Assembly: GCA_023544605.1 (NCBI GenBank)
Contig: JAMJFQ010000093.1
Location: 1-5,920, forward strand
From: ANME-2 cluster archaeon
Lineage (GTDB): Archaea > Halobacteriota > Methanosarcinia > Methanosarcinales > Methanocomedenaceae
Reading direction: 5' to 3'
DNA length: 5,920 bases
Shown here: one piece after another, positions 5,600 to 5,920 of the stretch
How the letters are laid out: each line of letters begins with the position of its first letter
Position numbering within the stretch: the first letter of the stretch is position 1
Notes under the pieces: generated by a model
Databases searched by the model: none
What the model was told of the DNA's origin: nothing
The model's input: only the letters and a program-made list of their open reading frames with translations
Program-made: the position numbers and the translations under genes

Positions 5600-5622
5600 A
5601 AAAGTTGAAGAACTTTTTTTTT
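5600..5622 (+). terminator. Hairpin plus T-run, terminator-like on the plus strand
   Basis: AAAAGTT (5600-5606) pairs perfectly with AACTTTT (5611-5617) around the loop GAAG, and the T-run continues to 5622 (nine T in total). This is the form of an intrinsic terminator for rightward transcription, although the stem is AT-rich and weak. No plus-strand gene is recognised between 5056 and 5600, so its transcript, if any, would be non-coding. Confidence 0.4.
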
Positions 5623-5647
5623 GTATATAAAGTATAACTTTATATGC
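5623..5647. repeat. Near-perfect 25-bp palindrome built from two opposed TATA-like boxes
   Basis: ATATAAAGT (5625-5633) and ACTTTATAT (5637-5645) are perfect inverted repeats around ATA; including a T-G mismatch the symmetry extends to G5623 and C5647. Each arm resembles an archaeal TATA box, one for each strand, so it could be a two-way promoter, an operator for a dimeric regulator, or an AT-rich cruciform or hairpin. Confidence 0.45.
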
Positions 5648-5784
5648 TTTAGAAATATCCGAGCGTTAGCGAGGATTTTCTTGTCAATCAATCATTTTAT
5701 TATTAAATATAAAAATCGTTGTCGAAGAAAGTACATTCAAAGTACAGTGTTTTGTAACTATTAGATAGCAAGAGGTGGTGAAGA

Positions 5785-5806
5785 CAGACAAAAAATAATT
5801 AATTTT
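5785..5806 (-). terminator. U-rich stretch after threonine synthase, probable archaeal terminator
   Basis: Downstream of the threonine synthase stop on the minus strand the sequence runs TTAAAATTAATTATTTTTTG, with six consecutive T at 5795-5790, about 30 bases after the stop codon. Archaeal RNA polymerase often terminates at such U-runs without a hairpin, and no hairpin is seen here. Confidence 0.4.
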
Positions 5807-5825
5807 AACCTATATATTCCCCGTC

Positions 5826-5920
5826 TCACTCCATCCCGTACATATCCTTCAGCCCATGCCCTGTCGCCATACACACCACAGTCTTACCAGCCAGCACCCC
5901 CGCACCAGCCTTCGAGCACA
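5826..5920 (-). CDS. thrC: Threonine synthase, C-terminal fragment (31 codons including stop; 5' end outside the window)
   Basis: Threonine synthase is the PLP-dependent enzyme that converts O-phospho-L-homoserine to L-threonine in the cytoplasm. Only the last 30 residues are in the window. They read CSKAGAGVLAGKTVV, CMATGHGLKD and MYGME followed by TGA (5828-5826 on the minus strand). The VVCMATGHGLKD stretch closely matches the VVCVxTGHGLKD motif near the C-terminus of threonine synthases, and the protein ends a few residues after it, as the family usually does. Codon use here is more GC-rich than the AT-rich spacer it borders, which helps mark the gene's end. The frame is open to the right edge. 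Catalytic lysine and PLP-binding regions lie outside, so whether the gene is intact cannot be judged from here. Confidence 0.8.
   Translation of the reverse strand, partial: CSKAGAGVLAGKTVVCMATGHGLKDMYGME

Larger units (their letters stand above)
5399..5825. other. 427-bp AT-rich intergenic region without a convincing gene
   Basis: No reading frame here has protein-like length or composition; the longest reads are a 16-codon ATG frame (5456-5506) and short TTG/GTG frames. The stretch is much richer in A+T than its neighbours. It contains the promoter at 5421-5438, a hairpin with GGAGG in its loop (5450-5472), a hairpin plus T-run (5600-5622), a near-perfect palindrome (5623-5647), a GC-rich island CGAGCGTTAGCGAG (5660-5673) standing out from the AT background, two AAAGTACA copies spaced 11 bp apart (5728-5746), and an A-run at 5790-5795 that serves as a U-tract after threonine synthase. 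A small RNA gene or an unusually large regulatory region are both possible. Confidence 0.6.

Noticed and set aside
5728..5746. Possible start of a CRISPR-type or tandem repeat array
   Set aside because: There are only two 8-bp copies with a 3-bp gap, and no longer repeat or spacer pattern around them.
5681..5764. Short TTG-initiated frame after the GC-rich block
   Set aside because: Its composition (Ile, Asn, Lys, Tyr) simply reflects AT-rich DNA, and it has no start signals.

Overview
This window looks like a piece of an archaeal chromosome, most likely from a methanogen or an anaerobic methane-oxidising relative (Methanosarcinales/ANME type). The main clues are a coenzyme F420-reducing FrhB-family flavoprotein, AT-rich TATA-like elements 20-31 bp upstream of several starts (some with no Shine-Dalgarno site, so probably leaderless transcripts), and U-rich gene ends. 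The lineage is an inference from gene content. No rRNA, convincing tRNA, CRISPR array, transposase or phage gene was seen.

Layout, left to right. Bases 1-189 are a promoter region, probably shared with a divergent gene that starts just outside the left edge. A small acidic protein of unknown function (190-522, +) converges, with a 4-bp gap, on a YHS-domain/2x[4Fe-4S]/FrhB fusion protein (527-1684, -). Upstream of that gene lies a hairpin followed by a U-rich tract, which probably ends a small two-helix membrane protein (1858-2106, -). A compact divergent promoter at about 2134-2141 separates that gene from a two-gene operon on the + strand. The operon holds a large double-U32 protein (2174-4642) and a DNPH1/MilB-like nucleotide N-glycosidase (4642-5055), overlapping by one base. 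The operon converges, with a 1-bp gap, on a three-helix membrane protein (5057-5398, -). Bases 5399-5825 carry no convincing gene but several structured AT-rich elements: a candidate two-way promoter, a hairpin with GGAGG in its loop, a hairpin plus T-run, and a near-perfect palindrome. The window ends in the C-terminus of threonine synthase (5826-5920, -).

The most interesting unit is the two-gene operon. U32 proteins with known function (RlhA, TrhP, UbiU/UbiV) are iron-sulfur proteins needed for oxygen-independent hydroxylation, in RlhA and TrhP of RNA pyrimidines. The downstream glycosidase has Phe where deoxynucleotide-specific DNPH1 has Tyr; in MilB-type CMP hydrolases that Phe selects ribonucleotides. 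Together this suggests, as a hypothesis only, an RNA-hydroxylating enzyme coupled to a hydrolase that clears a modified ribonucleotide released when RNA turns over.
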